Assembly: GCA_018054745.1 (NCBI GenBank)
Contig: JAGPIX010000003.1
Location: 1 to 51,741, forward strand
Length of the DNA stretch: 51,741 nucleotides
Reading direction: 5' to 3'
Origin: Alicycliphilus sp.
GTDB taxonomy: Bacteria > Pseudomonadota > Gammaproteobacteria > Burkholderiales > Burkholderiaceae_C
Of this stretch, positions 27,876 to 37,079 are shown piece by piece; the stretch's first letter is position 1, and every line of letters starts with the position of its first letter. Below the pieces are notes generated by a model. The model worked only from the letters and a program-made list of their open reading frames with translations. It was not told the DNA's origin and made no database searches. The translations under genes and the position numbers were made by a program.

Positions 27876-29177
27876 ATGCCCGGTTACTCCGACCCCGGCT
27901 TCGACACCCTGGCGCTGCATGCCGGCGCTCAGCCCGACCCCGCCACCGGCGCGCGTGCCGTACCCATACACCTGACGACCTCTTTCGTCTTCGAATCCAG
28001 CGACCAGGCCGCGGCACTGTTCAACATGGAGCGCCCCGGCCATGTCTACAGCCGCATCAGCAACCCCACCAACGCCGTGCTGGAGCAACGCGTGGCGGCC
28101 CTGGAGGGTGGCGTCGGCGCCATCGCCACGGCCAGCGGCCAGGCGGCGCTGCACCTGGCCATCGCCACGCTGATGGGCGCGGGCGGGCATATCGTGGCCA
28201 GCACGGCGCTGTATGGCGGCTCGCAGAACCTGTTGAACTACACACTGCGCCGCTTCGGCATAGAGACAACGTTTGTGCAGCCCGGCGACCTGGACGGCTG
28301 GCGCGCCGCCATCCGCCCCAACACCCGGCTGCTGTTTGGCGAGACGGTGGGCAACCCCGGCCTGGAGGTGCTGGACATCCCCGCCGTGGCGCAGATCGCC
28401 CACGACGCCGGCGTGCCGCTGCTGGTCGATTCCACCCTCACCTCGCCCTGGCTCATCAAGCCCTTCGAGCATGGCGCCGACCTGGTCTACCACTCGGCCA
28501 CCAAGTTCCTCTCGGGCCACGGCACGGTGATAGGCGGCGTGCTGGTCGATGGCGGCAGCTTTGACTGGGAAAAATCGGGGCGCTTTCCCGAGATGACCCA
28601 GCCCTACGACGGCTTTCACGGCATGGTGTTTGCCGAGGAAAGCACCGTGGGCGCCTTCTTGCTGCGCGCCAGGCGCGAGGGCCTGCGCGACTTTGGCGCC
28701 TGCATGAGCCCGCACACCGCCTGGCTCATCCTGCAGGGCATAGAGACCCTGCCTCTGCGCATGCAACAGCACATGCGCAACACCGAGAAGCTGGTGCAAT
28801 TCCTGGCCGACCAGCCCTTCGTGGCGCGCGTGGGCCATCCGCTGCTGCCATCGCACCCCAGCCACGCCCTGGCGCAAAAGCTGCTGCCGCGCGGCGCGGG
28901 CTCGGTGTTCAGCTTCGACATCAAGGGCAGCCGCGCCCAGGGCAAGGCCTTCATTGAAGCGCTGAAGCTCTTCAGCCACCTGGCCAACGTGGGCGACTGC
29001 CGCTCGCTGGTGATCCACCCGGCCAGCACCACGCACCACCGCCTGAGCAACGAGGCGCTGGCCGCCGCCGGCATAGGCCAGGGCACGATACGCCTGTCCA
29101 TAGGCCTGGAGGACGCCGACGACCTGATCGACGACCTGAAGCGCGCACTGAAGGCCGCAGAAAAGGCAGGCGGCTGA
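27876..29177 (+). CDS. metY: O-acetylhomoserine sulfhydrylase
   Basis: A 433-residue PLP enzyme of the Cys/Met-metabolism family. It combines O-acetylhomoserine with sulfide to give homocysteine, the direct sulfhydrylation route to methionine. Seen: FDTLALHAGAQPDPATGARAVPI, RISNPTNAVLEQRVAALEGG, ALYGGSQNLL, VDSTLTSPWLIKPFEHGADLV in pieces, and the PLP lysine Lys210 in HSATKFLSGHG. The length and the GFDTLALHAG start point to MetY rather than cystathionine gamma-synthase; use of O-succinylhomoserine cannot be excluded. GGGAG lies six bases before the ATG at 27876. Its stop codon shares a base with the next start. Confidence 0.9.
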   Translation: MPGYSDPGFDTLALHAGAQPDPATGARAVPIHLTTSFVFESSDQAAALFNMERPGHVYSRISNPTNAVLEQRVAALEGGVGAIATASGQAALHLAIATLMGAGGHIVASTALYGGSQNLLNYTLRRFGIETTFVQPGDLDGWRAAIRPNTRLLFGETVGNPGLEVLDIPAVAQIAHDAGVPLLVDSTLTSPWLIKPFEHGADLVYHSATKFLSGHGTVIGGVLVDGGSFDWEKSGRFPEMTQPYDGFHGMVFAEESTVGAFLLRARREGLRDFGACMSPHTAWLILQGIETLPLRMQQHMRNTEKLVQFLADQPFVARVGHPLLPSHPSHALAQKLLPRGAGSVFSFDIKGSRAQGKAFIEALKLFSHLANVGDCRSLVIHPASTTHHRLSNEALAAAGIGQGTIRLSIGLEDADDLIDDLKRALKAAEKAGG

Positions 29178-29992
29178 TGTACCTGCAAATCAATGGCGCG
29201 CAGACCTTTTGCCATACCGGCGGCAAGCCGTTTGATGCCGGCCAGCCCAGCGTGGTCTTCATCCACGGCGTGCTGTGCGACCACAGCGTCTGGGCCCTGC
29301 AAAGCCGCCATCTGGCGCACCACGGCTGGAACGTGCTGGCCGTGGATCTGCCCGGTCACAGTCGCAGCGGCGGCGAGGCGCCCGCCAGCGTGGAACAGGC
29401 AGCGGACTTCATCATCGCGCTGCTCGACACCCTGGGCGTGCAGCGTGCCGCGCTGGTGGGTCACAGCTGGGGTTCGCTGATCGCGCTGGAGGCCACGGCC
29501 CGGCTGGGCACGCGTGCGAGCCACCTGGTGCTGGTGGGCACGGCCTTTCCCATGAAGGTTTCGCCAGCGCTGATCGAATCGTCACTGAACGAGCCCGAGA
29601 AGGCGCTGAAGATGGTCAACATGTTCTCGCGCAGCAGCCTGGCCTCGCCCTCGGGCGCGGGCTTCTGGGCCTACGGCGCGGGCCTGGCCCTGGGTCGGCG
29701 CGTGCTGCGCAGCAACCCGCGGGTGAATGTGTTCCACCGCGGCTTCGTGGCCTGCGACAGCTATTGCGGTGGCGAGCAGGCGATCGCCGCCATTCAGTGC
29801 CCGGTGTTGTTTGCGCTGGGCGCGCAGGATCAGATGACGCCCCCGAAGGCCGCCCAGGGCCTGATAGCGACCGCGCGCGCCGCCGGCAAGATGGTGCAGG
29901 TGGCGCACCTGCCCGTGGGCCACAACCAGATGACCGAGACGCCGGAGGAGACGCTGCGCGCCATCGGCGATTTCCTGAACGCCCCGGCCTAA
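29177..29992 (+). CDS. Alpha/beta-fold hydrolase
   Basis: A 271-residue cytoplasmic alpha/beta hydrolase. Seen: the oxyanion-hole motif VVFIHGVLCDHSVW, VLAVDLPGHSRSGG, and the nucleophile elbow GHSWGS (Ser near residue 96). The acid is probably in FALGAQDQMTPP, and the catalytic His in LPVGHNQMTE. Closest in style to esterases and C-C hydrolases; the substrate is unknown. TGATG overlap with metY implies translational coupling, so it may act on a metabolite of the same pathway. It is not MetX, which is longer and has a different elbow. Confidence 0.85.
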   Translation: MYLQINGAQTFCHTGGKPFDAGQPSVVFIHGVLCDHSVWALQSRHLAHHGWNVLAVDLPGHSRSGGEAPASVEQAADFIIALLDTLGVQRAALVGHSWGSLIALEATARLGTRASHLVLVGTAFPMKVSPALIESSLNEPEKALKMVNMFSRSSLASPSGAGFWAYGAGLALGRRVLRSNPRVNVFHRGFVACDSYCGGEQAIAAIQCPVLFALGAQDQMTPPKAAQGLIATARAAGKMVQVAHLPVGHNQMTETPEETLRAIGDFLNAPA

Positions 29993-29996
29993 GGCA

Positions 29997-30698
29997 TCAG
30001 GCCAACAGCCGGCACAGCTCGCGCAGGCTGGTCACCGTCGCCTGGGGCGGCGTGCCCTGCGGCCAGGCGGCCTGCGCCGGGTTGAGCCAGGCGGCCTGCA
30101 TGCCTGCATCCAGCGCACCTCGGGCGTCGAGCAGCGCATCGTCGCCCACATGCAGCACCGCGCCGCTGGTCACGCCCGCTGCCTGCGCCGCGGCGTGGAA
30201 GATGCGCGCATCGGGCTTGGCCACCCCCAGGCGCGCAGCGCTCAGGCTGTCCTTGAAGTAGCGCCCAATGCCTATGTGGTGCACGTCGGCATTGCCGTTG
30301 GACAAGGCCACCACGGGGTAGCGCGCGGACAGGAATTCCAGCGTCTCCAACGCATCGTCGAACAGCTCCACGCGCTGGCGCTCGGCAAAGAAGAGGTCGA
30401 AGGCCGGCTCGGCCAGCGCGGGATCGTCCCCCGCCTGGGTCAGTGCCAGGCGGATCGACTCGCGCCGCAGCGCGCTCAAGTCCAGCCGCAGGTCGGGGCG
30501 CAGCTCGTTCATGCGCACGCGGATGGCGCGCAGCGCCGGGGCGTCACCAAACAGCGCCGCCGTGGCCGGGGCATGGGTCGCCAGCCAGCCGGCCAGGGCC
30601 GCCTCGGCCCGTGCAATGGTGGGCCATACGGGCCATAGCGTGTCGTCCAGGTCGATGGTGATGGCGCGTATGCGCGCGGTGTCAAGGCTTGTTACCAC
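29997..30698 (-). CDS. HAD-superfamily hydrolase
   Basis: About 233 residues. Motif I is ITIDLDDTLW (nucleophile Asp16, acid Asp18), motif II LSNGN, motif III a Lys in GVAKPDARIF, and motif IV VGDDALLDARGA. The cap domain is helical (subfamily IA). Enzymes of this group dephosphorylate small metabolites, for example the final step of riboflavin synthesis (YigB-like) or phosphoglycolate; the sequence alone does not decide. The start is a GTG at 30698, the only suitable codon just before the conserved strand; the ribosome-binding site is weak. It converges with the alpha/beta hydrolase, four bases apart. Confidence 0.82.
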   Translation of the reverse strand: MVTSLDTARIRAITIDLDDTLWPVWPTIARAEAALAGWLATHAPATAALFGDAPALRAIRVRMNELRPDLRLDLSALRRESIRLALTQAGDDPALAEPAFDLFFAERQRVELFDDALETLEFLSARYPVVALSNGNADVHHIGIGRYFKDSLSAARLGVAKPDARIFHAAAQAAGVTSGAVLHVGDDALLDARGALDAGMQAAWLNPAQAAWPQGTPPQATVTSLRELCRLLA

Positions 30699-30749
30699 AA
30701 TTGATCCACAGCAAAACTCAGGGAGGCGGCCAGGGCACAATGGCGCGCC

Positions 30750-31139
30750 GTGACGCAGCGCAACATTTTCTCCACCCTCCGCCAGCCGGGCATGGTACTC
30801 GCCATGCTGGCCCTGCTGGCGCAGCTGTGGATGGTGCAGGCCAGCGCCCGGCACTGGGCCGACATGGCCACCCAGGCGCTGTTCAGTGCCGACATTTGCT
30901 CGGTACACGGACAGGCTGGCAGCCCCGGCCCGCAAGGCGACGAGCAGCCCATGGGCGGGATGCAGCATTGCCCGGTCTGCAGCGTTGCCGGCGCCAGCTT
31001 TATCGCCAGCGGCGGCAGCACGGCCACGCTGCCGCGCGCGCCACAGGGCCCGCCCCCGAGCCATCACGACAGCCAGCCCCAGCGCGAGTCCAAGCGGCTG
31101 CGCCCGCCGGCCCAGGGGCCGCCACAGGCCACGGCCTGA
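30750..31139 (+). CDS. DUF2946-family protein, likely copper-associated
   Basis: A 129-residue protein with an N-terminal hydrophobic segment (MVLAMLALLAQLWMVQASA, a signal peptide or anchor) followed by a hydrophilic His/Pro/Gln-rich tail. The segment QPMGGMQHCPVCSVAG, with Met, His and a CxxC, is the DUF2946 hallmark and a plausible soft-metal site. In many Proteobacteria such genes sit next to a TonB-dependent copper receptor, as here (95 bases to the receptor start). The function has not been established to my knowledge. The start is a GTG; an internal ATG 14 codons later is the alternative. Confidence 0.7.
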   Translation: MTQRNIFSTLRQPGMVLAMLALLAQLWMVQASARHWADMATQALFSADICSVHGQAGSPGPQGDEQPMGGMQHCPVCSVAGASFIASGGSTATLPRAPQGPPPSHHDSQPQRESKRLRPPAQGPPQATA

Positions 31140-31234
31140 GACCCGTTCTCTTCCTGTCTTCGTGATGCAGCCAGCCCCGCCGGGGCCTGGCTGTGCCCGG
31201 GCCCGCGCCCGCATTCCGCACCAGTTTCAAACCC

Positions 31235-33499
31235 ATGATTTCCAAGACCCGCATTCTTCGCGGCGACGGCCCGCTGCACGGTTGCGCCCTGCTCCCTCTT
31301 GCCGCCCTGCTGGCAAGCCTGCCCCTGGCGGCCACAGCACAGCAGGACACTGCCCTGCAAACCATCACCGTCACCGCCACACCCGTCAACGAAACCCCCG
31401 TGGCCGTAAGCGAAGCGCGGCAGCGCGAAATCCGGGCAGCGCGCCCCGCCAGCAGCGACAGCGCCCAGCTGTTACGCAACCTGCCCGGCGTCAGCCTGTC
31501 GGGCGCGGGCGGCGTGTCCAGCCTGCCCAGCGTGCATGGCCTGGCCGACGACCGCCTGCGCATACAGGTGGACGGCATGGATCTGATCTCTGCCTGCGGC
31601 AACCACATGAACCCGCCGCTGTCCTACATAGACCCCACGCGCGTGGGCAGCGTGCGCCTGTTTGCCGGCATCACGCCGGTGAGTGTGGGCGGCGACAGCA
31701 TCGGCGCCACCATCCAGGTGGAATCCGCGCCGCCGACCTTCGCCGCGCCGGGTGAGCCGGCACGCATCTCCGGCGAGGCCGGCGCTTTCTGGCGCAGCAA
31801 CGGCGACGCGCTGGGAGCGCATCTGGCGGCGTCGTATGCAGCCGAGCAATTCAGCCTGCGCTACGACGGCTCCACCGCCCAGGCCGACAACTACAAGGCC
31901 GCGCGCAGCTTCAAGAGCGCCGGCCCGGCCGCCAGCGACAAGCCCACGCAATGGCTGGGCGGCGACGAGGTGGGATCGAGCAGCTACAAGACGCGCAACC
32001 ACGCATTGACCATGGCCTGGCGCGGCAACACCGACCTGGTGGAGCTGCGCCTGGGTCTGCAGGACATTCCCTACCAGAACTACCCCAACCAGCGCATGGA
32101 CATGACGCGCAACGACAGCCGGCAGTTCAACCTGCGCTACCAGGGCCAGTTCGGCTGGGGCCGGCTGCATGCCCGCGCCTACCACGAGAACACGCGCCAC
32201 GCCATGAACTTTGGCGCCGACAAGCAGTTCTGGTACGGCCCCGCGGGCAACGTACCCGGCATGCCCATGGACACCGAGGGCCGCACCAGCGGCGTGCAGC
32301 TGCGCGGCGACGTGGAGCTGTCGGAGCGCGACACGCTGCGCGTGGGCGTGCTGGCGCAGCGCTATCGGCTGGACGACTGGTGGCTGCCCTCGGGCGGCGG
32401 CATGGCGCCGAACACCTTCTGGAACATCCGCGACGGCCAGCGCGACCGCCTGGAGGCCTTTGCCGAATGGGAGGCGCGCTGGAGCCCGCAATGGCTCACC
32501 CAGATCGGCCTGCGCGCCGGCCAGGTGCGCATGGACAGCGGCGCCGTGCAGGGCTACAACAGCGGCTACGCGGCCGAGGCCAACGCCTTCAACGCCCGCG
32601 ACCGCCAGCGCACGGATCACAACCTGGACTTCACCGCGCTGGCGCGCTACACGCACAACGACCAGGCCAGCTACGAGTTCGGCTTTGCGCACAAGACGCG
32701 CTCGCCCAACCTGTACGAGCGCTACACCTGGTCCACCGGCGGCATGGCCATGCGCATGATCAACCTGGTGGGCGACGGCAATGGCTACGTGGGCAACCCA
32801 GACCTGCGCCCCGAGGTGGCCAACACCTTGAGCGCCACGGCCGATTGGCATGACACCACGGGCGAGCGCTGGGGCGTGAAGCTCACGCCCTATGTCACGC
32901 GCGTCAACGACTACATAGGCGCCGAACGCTGCACGGGCGGCCTGGGCGCCATGACCTCCTGCACCGCGGCCAACGCCGGCGCCACGCAGGGCTTTGTCTA
33001 CCTGCGCTTTGCCAACCAGGACGTGCGCCTGCACGGCCTGGACCTGTCGGGCTTTAGCCGGTTGGGCGACAGCGCCGCCTGGGGCCGCTTCACGCTGCAC
33101 GGCATGCTGGGCTATGTGCGCGGCAAGGATAGGCGCACGGGCGACCGCCTATACGCCATCATGCCGCTGAACGCCCGGCTGGCCCTCGCCCACGACCAGG
33201 GTGGCTGGAGCAGCATGGCCGAGCTGCTGATGGTGGGCGCCAAGAAGCATGTTTCCGACCTGCGCAACGAGGTTCCCACCGCCGGCTATGCCCTGTTGAA
33301 CCTGCGCACCAGCTACGAGTGGCAGGCCTGGCGCCTGGATCTGGGCGTGGACAACGTCTTCAACCGCTTCTACCAGCATCCCCAAGGCGGCGCTTACCTG
33401 GGTCAGGGCGCCACCATGGCGGGCACGGCAGTGCCTTGGGGGGTATCGGTGCCCGGCATGGGCCGATCCTTCTACCTGGGGGCGACGGTGAAGTTCTGA
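31235..33499 (+). CDS. TonB-dependent copper receptor (OprC/NosA type)
   Basis: A 754-residue outer-membrane receptor with a signal peptide ending near ATA (residue 35), a TonB box-like LQTITVTA (41-48), a plug domain (about 65-170, SLPSVHGLADDRLRIQVDG) and a 22-strand barrel ending in the usual aromatic residue (GATVKF). The plug has ACGNHMNPPLSYIDP, with Cys121 and Met125 forming CxxxM. The barrel region has RHAMNFG, with His322 and Met324 forming HxM. This is the CxxxM/HxM pattern reported to bind copper in Pseudomonas OprC, at nearly the same spacing. Uptake of copper, and possibly supply of nitrous-oxide reductase, is inferred. A terminator-like hairpin follows at 33509. Confidence 0.9.
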   Translation: MISKTRILRGDGPLHGCALLPLAALLASLPLAATAQQDTALQTITVTATPVNETPVAVSEARQREIRAARPASSDSAQLLRNLPGVSLSGAGGVSSLPSVHGLADDRLRIQVDGMDLISACGNHMNPPLSYIDPTRVGSVRLFAGITPVSVGGDSIGATIQVESAPPTFAAPGEPARISGEAGAFWRSNGDALGAHLAASYAAEQFSLRYDGSTAQADNYKAARSFKSAGPAASDKPTQWLGGDEVGSSSYKTRNHALTMAWRGNTDLVELRLGLQDIPYQNYPNQRMDMTRNDSRQFNLRYQGQFGWGRLHARAYHENTRHAMNFGADKQFWYGPAGNVPGMPMDTEGRTSGVQLRGDVELSERDTLRVGVLAQRYRLDDWWLPSGGGMAPNTFWNIRDGQRDRLEAFAEWEARWSPQWLTQIGLRAGQVRMDSGAVQGYNSGYAAEANAFNARDRQRTDHNLDFTALARYTHNDQASYEFGFAHKTRSPNLYERYTWSTGGMAMRMINLVGDGNGYVGNPDLRPEVANTLSATADWHDTTGERWGVKLTPYVTRVNDYIGAERCTGGLGAMTSCTAANAGATQGFVYLRFANQDVRLHGLDLSGFSRLGDSAAWGRFTLHGMLGYVRGKDRRTGDRLYAIMPLNARLALAHDQGGWSSMAELLMVGAKKHVSDLRNEVPTAGYALLNLRTSYEWQAWRLDLGVDNVFNRFYQHPQGGAYLGQGATMAGTAVPWGVSVPGMGRSFYLGATVKF

Positions 33500-33508
33500 C
33501 GGCATATG

Positions 33509-33543
33509 GCCCGCGGCGCAGCGCAAGCGCGCGGCGGGCTTTT
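33509..33543 (+). terminator. Probable terminator of the copper receptor gene
   Basis: GCCCGC (33509-33514) pairs with GCGGGC (33534-33539), GCGC/GCGC can extend the stem, and TTTT follows. It lies ten bases after the receptor stop. Confidence 0.5.
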
Positions 33544-33586
33544 GACGCATCGCCGCATTCCTCCCGCGCGTGGGCGAAAATCGGCC

Positions 33587-34627
33587 ATGGACTTACAAAA
33601 AGAACCGGCCCCGGGCCCCGCGCATGACACTGCCGTCTTGCTCTGCAACCTGGGCACGCCCGATGCCCCCACCGCACCGGCGCTGCGCCGCTACCTGGCG
33701 CAATTCCTCTCCGACCCGCGCGTGGTCGAGATACCGCGCGCCGCCTGGCTGCCGATACTGCACGGCATCATCCTGCGCACGCGGCCGGCGCAATCGGCCG
33801 CCAAGTACGCCAGCATCTGGACCGACGAGGGCTCGCCCCTGGCGGTATGGACGCACAAGCAGGCCGTGATGTTGCGCGGCTGGCTGGGCGAGGCGGGCAT
33901 ACAGGCCCAGGTACTGCCCGCCATGCGCTACGGCCAGCCGGCGATTGCCGCGCAGCTGCAAGCCCTGCAGGATGCTGGCGTGCGCCGCGTACTCGTGCTG
34001 CCGCTGTACCCCCAGTACTCCGCCACCACCACCGCCAGCGTGGTGGATGCCGTGAATGCCTGGACGGGCGGCGCGCGCCATTTCCCCGAGCTGCGCTTCG
34101 TGAACGACTACCACGACCACCCCGGATACATCGCCGCCCTGGCCGCCAGCGTGCGCGCCCACTGGCGCCGCGAAGGGGCGCGCGGCGACAAGCTGGTGCT
34201 GAGCTTTCACGGCATACCCGAGCGCAACGTGCGCCTGGGCGACCCCTACGCCGACCAGTGCCGCAGCACCGCGCATTTGCTGGCGCAGGCCCTGGGCCTG
34301 GCCGACGACGAGTGGCTGCTGACCTTCCAGTCGCGCTTTGGCCGCGCCAGGTGGCTGGAGCCCTACACCCAGCCCACGCTGGAGCGGCTGGCGGCCGCCG
34401 GCCTGGCCAGCGTGGACGTGCTCTGCCCGGGCTTTGCCGCCGACTGCCTGGAGACGCTGGAAGAAATCAACATGGAGGTGCGCGAGGCCTTCCTGCACGC
34501 CGGTGGCAAGCGCTTTGCCTACATCCCCTGCCTGAACGACAACCGCGAGTGGATCACCGCGCTGTCCAGCATCGCCCAGACCCATCTGGCGGGCTGGACA
34601 GCGCCCGCCGCCAAGGTACAGCCATGA
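33587..34627 (+). CDS. hemH: Ferrochelatase
   Basis: A 346-residue enzyme inserting ferrous iron into protoporphyrin IX, the last step of haem synthesis. Seen: VLLCNLGTPDAPTAPALRRYL at the N-terminus, VLPLYPQYSATTTASVVDAV, the metal-site histidine His208 in LSFHGIPERN, FQSRFGRARWLEPYT with the conserved Glu, and CPGFAADCLETLEEI. Length is normal. The ATG at 33587 precedes the conserved strand; frames reaching further upstream run into the receptor terminator. It overlaps the Lon-like gene by four bases (ATGA), an unusual partner. Confidence 0.95.
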   Translation: MDLQKEPAPGPAHDTAVLLCNLGTPDAPTAPALRRYLAQFLSDPRVVEIPRAAWLPILHGIILRTRPAQSAAKYASIWTDEGSPLAVWTHKQAVMLRGWLGEAGIQAQVLPAMRYGQPAIAAQLQALQDAGVRRVLVLPLYPQYSATTTASVVDAVNAWTGGARHFPELRFVNDYHDHPGYIAALAASVRAHWRREGARGDKLVLSFHGIPERNVRLGDPYADQCRSTAHLLAQALGLADDEWLLTFQSRFGRARWLEPYTQPTLERLAAAGLASVDVLCPGFAADCLETLEEINMEVREAFLHAGGKRFAYIPCLNDNREWITALSSIAQTHLAGWTAPAAKVQP

Positions 34628-37065
34628 CGCCACCCTGCCCCCGGCTCGCCCCCGAGCAACTGCGCCTGCACATCGCCCCCCAGAGTCTGGGCTTTGCCGA
34701 CACGCGCGCGCTGGTGGGCGAGCCCCTGCCCTGGATAGGCCAGCAGCGCGCCTTCGAGGCGGCGCGCTTTGGCCTGGGCCTGCAGCAGCCCGACTACCAC
34801 CTGTTCGTGCTCGGCGAGGTCGGCAGCGGCCGCGCATCGCTGATGCGCCAGGCCATGAAAGAAGCGGCCGCCGGCCGGCCCGTGCCGCCGGATCTGTGCT
34901 TTCTGCACGACTTCGATGCCACGGAGCGGCCACGGGCACTGCGCCTGCCCGCCGGCCAGGGGCGCCAGCTGCGCGATCAGATTGCAGCCTGGAGCCGTCT
35001 GCTGGAGGCCGAGATCCCGAAGCGCCTGGCCGCACCCGATGTGAAGAGCGAGAGCGAACGCATTGTCAAGCGCTACCAGAGCGATGAGGCGCAGGCCTTC
35101 GGTGAGCTGGCCGAGTTTGCGCGCGCGCGGCGCTTTCGCCTGGTGCGCGACGAGGGCCAGATGCTGTTCACGCTGCTCGGCCCCGGCGGCGAGGAACCCC
35201 TGACCGAGGCCGAGGCAGCTGCGTTGAGCGCACCGCAGCGCAGCTCCCTGGAGCAGTCCGAGCAGGAGCTGCGCGCCGAGATCGTGCGCTTTCTCGACCG
35301 CACCCGGCCGCTGGAGCGCGCACGCGACGAGGCGCTGGCGCAGCTGCTGCGCCAAAGCGCCGGCCCGCTGGTCACGCATGGGCTGGACGATGTGCGCCAA
35401 GGCCTGCGCAAGCAGATCAAGGACACGGTCAAGCTCGGGCGCTGGCTCGATCAGGTGGAAGAGCAGGTGCTGGACAACCTGGATCTGTTCGTGCCCCACG
35501 AGGGCGGCCAGGGCGAGGACGCGCTGGAGGACGAGCGCCGCGAGCAACTGGCCGATCTGCTGGCGCTATGCCAGGTGAACCTGGCGGTGGACAACACCGG
35601 CCTGGCTGGTGCGCCGGTGCTGGTCGAGGACAACCCGCAGGTGCGCAACCTGTTCGGCCATATCCAGTACGAATCCGGCGAGGACGCACCGTATGCGGAC
35701 TTTTCCGGCATCCACGCCGGCGGCCTGCTGCGTGCCCATGGCGGCTTTCTGATGCTGTTTTTGCGCGACCTGGCGGGCGACGCGCCGCTGTGGGAGCGGC
35801 TGCGGCGCTTTCTGCGCTGCAACCGCGTGAGCGTAGAAGACCAGGCCGCCGGTCACGGCAGCGGCGCCCCCGTGGCGCTGCAGCCTGAAGGGGTGGACGT
35901 GGAGGTCAAGATCGTGCTCGTCGGCTCGGCCGCCGAGTACTACCTGCTGCAGGACGGCGACGCCGATCTGGCGCGGCGTTTTCGCGTGAAGGTGGACTTT
36001 GCCGAGCAGTTTCGCGCCAGCGACGCGACGCACCATGCCAGCTGCGTATTCCTCGCGCGCTCCTGCGCGCGCCGCGGCCTGCCGCACTGCACGGCCGCGG
36101 CGGCGGCGCGCCTGTTGGAATTCACGCACCGCGAGGCCGACGACCAGGCGCGCCAGAGCGCCAGCTTTGCCAGCCTGGAGGCGCTGCTGGTGGAGAGCTG
36201 CGCCCAGGCACGCGCACGCGCGGCGCAGCTGACCGATGCGCGCGACGTGGATGCGGCCCTGGCCGCCCGGCGTACGCGCCACAACGCGCCCGAGGAGGCG
36301 CTGCACGAAGCGATTGCCGAAGGCGAGCTGCTCATCACGCTGGAGGGCATGCGCGTGGGCCAGCTCAACGCGCTCACGCAGATCGACATGGGCGACTACC
36401 GCTTCGGCTTTCCGGTGCGCATCACCGCACGCACGCACGCCGGGCGCGAGGGCGTGGTGAACATCGAGCGCGAGGTGGAGATGTCCGGCCCCATCCATGA
36501 CAAGGGCGTGCTGATCCTGCAAAGCTATTTGAGCGCGCTGTTCGGCCACCTGGCGCCGCTGGCGCTGAACGCCTCCATCGTCTTCGAGCAGGAGTACAGC
36601 GGCATCGAGGGCGACTCGGCCTCCTGCGCCGAGCTGTATGCGCTGCTGTCCTCGCTGTCGGGCCTGGCGCTGCGCCAGGACATCGCCGTGACCGGCGCTC
36701 TCAACCAGCATGGCGAGGTGCTACCCGTGGGCGGGCTGAATGAAAAGATAGAGGGCTGGTATCGCGTCTGCGCGCAGGCCGGCCTGACGGGCACGCAGGG
36801 CGTGCTGATCCCGGCGCGCAACCAGCGCCACCTGATGCTCTCGCCCCAGGTGGTGCAGGCCGTGGCCGACGGGCAGTTCCATGTGCATGCCGCTCAGCAT
36901 GTCAGCGAAGGCGTGGCGCTGCTCACCGGCCACGACGCGGGCCTGGCACCCGGCGAATGCCTGCCGGGCAGCGTGCATGCGCGCGCCGAGGCCACGCTGC
37001 TGGCCTACCGCCGCGCCTGGCAGGCGATGGCGCTGGGGCGCCGCTTGCCCCAACGCGGGCGTTGA
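34624..37065 (+). CDS. Lon-like protease with a degenerate AAA+ domain (LonH/YcbZ type)
   Basis: An 813-residue cytoplasmic protein. The C-terminal part is a complete Lon peptidase domain: catalytic Ser665 in EGDSASCAE and Lys708 in GGLNEKIEG, 43 residues apart as in classical Lon. The N-terminal part resembles the AAA+ region of LonB-like proteins, but the P-loop reads GEVGSGRAS (64-72), with Arg70 where Lys is required. The stretch expected to be Walker B (AHGGFLMLFLRDL) lacks the Asp-Glu pair. ATP hydrolysis may therefore be absent or weak. A long helical insert (about 120-300) is also typical of this group. Substrates are unknown. Confidence 0.85.
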   Translation: MTPPCPRLAPEQLRLHIAPQSLGFADTRALVGEPLPWIGQQRAFEAARFGLGLQQPDYHLFVLGEVGSGRASLMRQAMKEAAAGRPVPPDLCFLHDFDATERPRALRLPAGQGRQLRDQIAAWSRLLEAEIPKRLAAPDVKSESERIVKRYQSDEAQAFGELAEFARARRFRLVRDEGQMLFTLLGPGGEEPLTEAEAAALSAPQRSSLEQSEQELRAEIVRFLDRTRPLERARDEALAQLLRQSAGPLVTHGLDDVRQGLRKQIKDTVKLGRWLDQVEEQVLDNLDLFVPHEGGQGEDALEDERREQLADLLALCQVNLAVDNTGLAGAPVLVEDNPQVRNLFGHIQYESGEDAPYADFSGIHAGGLLRAHGGFLMLFLRDLAGDAPLWERLRRFLRCNRVSVEDQAAGHGSGAPVALQPEGVDVEVKIVLVGSAAEYYLLQDGDADLARRFRVKVDFAEQFRASDATHHASCVFLARSCARRGLPHCTAAAAARLLEFTHREADDQARQSASFASLEALLVESCAQARARAAQLTDARDVDAALAARRTRHNAPEEALHEAIAEGELLITLEGMRVGQLNALTQIDMGDYRFGFPVRITARTHAGREGVVNIEREVEMSGPIHDKGVLILQSYLSALFGHLAPLALNASIVFEQEYSGIEGDSASCAELYALLSSLSGLALRQDIAVTGALNQHGEVLPVGGLNEKIEGWYRVCAQAGLTGTQGVLIPARNQRHLMLSPQVVQAVADGQFHVHAAQHVSEGVALLTGHDAGLAPGECLPGSVHARAEATLLAYRRAWQAMALGRRLPQRGR

Positions 37066-37079
37066 TCAGGGGTGCCGGA

